From NCBI GenBank assembly GCA_005879535.1, contig VBKI01000098.1, positions 1 to 52,802 on the forward strand: a stretch of DNA of 52,802 nucleotides, given 5' to 3'. Source of the stretch: Deltaproteobacteria bacterium (GTDB taxonomy: Bacteria > Myxococcota > Myxococcia > Myxococcales > 40CM-4-68-19). Position numbers and translations under genes: made by a program. Below are positions 52,346-52,802 of the stretch, piece by piece; the first letter of the stretch is position 1, and each line of letters opens with the position of its first letter. The notes under the pieces are model-generated. The model ran no database searches, was not told the origin of the DNA, and worked only from the letters and a program-made list of their open reading frames with translations.

Positions 52346-52744
52346 GTGAGAGCGTTGGCATCGATCTCGGTGCAGAGCAACCACGTCCACGCCGTGGCCG
52401 AAGGCGACGACGTCCAATCGCTCTCCCGCGGGCTGCAGGGGCTCGGCGCCTCGATTTCGAAACGGATCAATCGGGTCAGCGGCCGCCGCGGGCGCGTGTT
52501 CGACGACCGCTTCTTCGCGCGCGTCTTGCGGACCCCACGCGAGGTTGCAAACGCCCTTGGCTAAGTCCTGCGCAATGACCAGATCCACGAACGGCGCATG
52601 GGAGTCATCGTCGATCGCGGCGACGAGCTGGATGCGTTCTCCTCGGCCGCGCTCCCGGAAGACCCGCCGTTGACATCGCCACCGACGACCTGGCTACTCG
52701 CGACCGGTTGGCGCCGCGCGAAACCGATTCGTGCCGTCGGGTAG
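52346..52744 (+). pseudogene. Decayed REP-associated tyrosine transposase
   Basis: Aligns with residues about 83 onwards of the transposase at 13168. VQSNHVHAVAEGDDVQSLSRGLQGL matches VQGNHIHMIVEAPDVVALGRAMKGL, with the HUH histidines kept; RRGRVFDDRFFARVLRTPREVANAL matches RRGPVFADRYHVHLLRSPREAFHAI. The N-terminal third is missing (stop at 52337 in frame). At 52562 a TAA stands exactly where the catalytic tyrosine codon should be, and the same frame then continues VLRNDQIHERR to a stop at 52744. Beyond it, a TACTAT box and ATG 52796 may start another gene that leaves the window. Confidence 0.75.
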
Positions 52745-52802
52745 CATTGATGCCCGGAACGTCGCGGACAGCGCGACGGTACTATCTCCGATTCGATGCC
52801 TG

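Overview
The window is gene-dense, very GC-rich bacterial chromosome. I see no rRNA, tRNA, CRISPR array or phage genes. The gene style suggests a Myxococcota-like (deltaproteobacterial) soil or sediment organism: lipoproteins full of W-D-G motifs, tandem-HAMP cytosolic kinases, a NifA-type activator, ECF sigma factors and frequent GTG/TTG starts. No marker gene is present, so this placement is an inference. No gene-free stretch exceeds about 300 bases.

Layout. (1) 1-7353: end of a urea ABC transporter operon (urtB-C-D-E; urtD is frameshifted), running into urease genes ureD, a fused ureAB, ureC, ureF and ureG. (2) 7347-9296: a large repeat lipoprotein on the minus strand. (3) 9377-12973: a NifA-type activator divergent from amtB-glnK, which has a good sigma-54 promoter. 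(4) 13049-14256: an intact REP-associated (Y1/HUH) transposase with nearby palindromes. (5) 14300-24163: mixed metabolism, comprising a P1 peptidase, methyltransferase, M20 amidohydrolase, acyl-CoA synthetase, tautomerase, a garR-hyi pair and an HpaB/AbfD-family protein. (6) 25385-29079: a form II CO-dehydrogenase-like molybdenum hydroxylase in S-L-M order. (7) 30896-41467: a form I aerobic CO dehydrogenase island. Its minus arm is coxD, coxE, a MoCF-domain protein and a NifU-like scaffold. Its plus arm is xdhC, mocA, an xdhC-YHS fusion, coxG, then coxM-S-L with the form I signature AYRCSFR. (8) 41475-46236: a LuxR-type regulator divergent from a huge soluble hybrid histidine kinase with 92-residue tandem HAMP repeats. 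(9) 46233-49719: an ECF sigma/anti-sigma pair plus a three-gene operon (Tat metallophosphoesterase, small CuA-type cupredoxin, membrane protein). The sigma gene and the operon carry the same 27-bp promoter motif. (10) 49728-52196: DAHP synthase, and a MoaD-like protein coupled to an Asp-box propeller. (11) 52208-52744: a palindrome and a dead relative of the transposase in (4).

How it fits together. Urea uptake, urease and AmtB-GlnK form a nitrogen-scavenging block likely under sigma-54/NifA-type control. The CO dehydrogenase block holds the structural subunits, MCD-cofactor synthesis, sulfuration and insertion factors and a membrane-anchored CoxG. This suggests an organism that supplements its energy with trace CO. 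The ECF block looks like a self-contained envelope-stress or copper-related regulon and is the least familiar system here.
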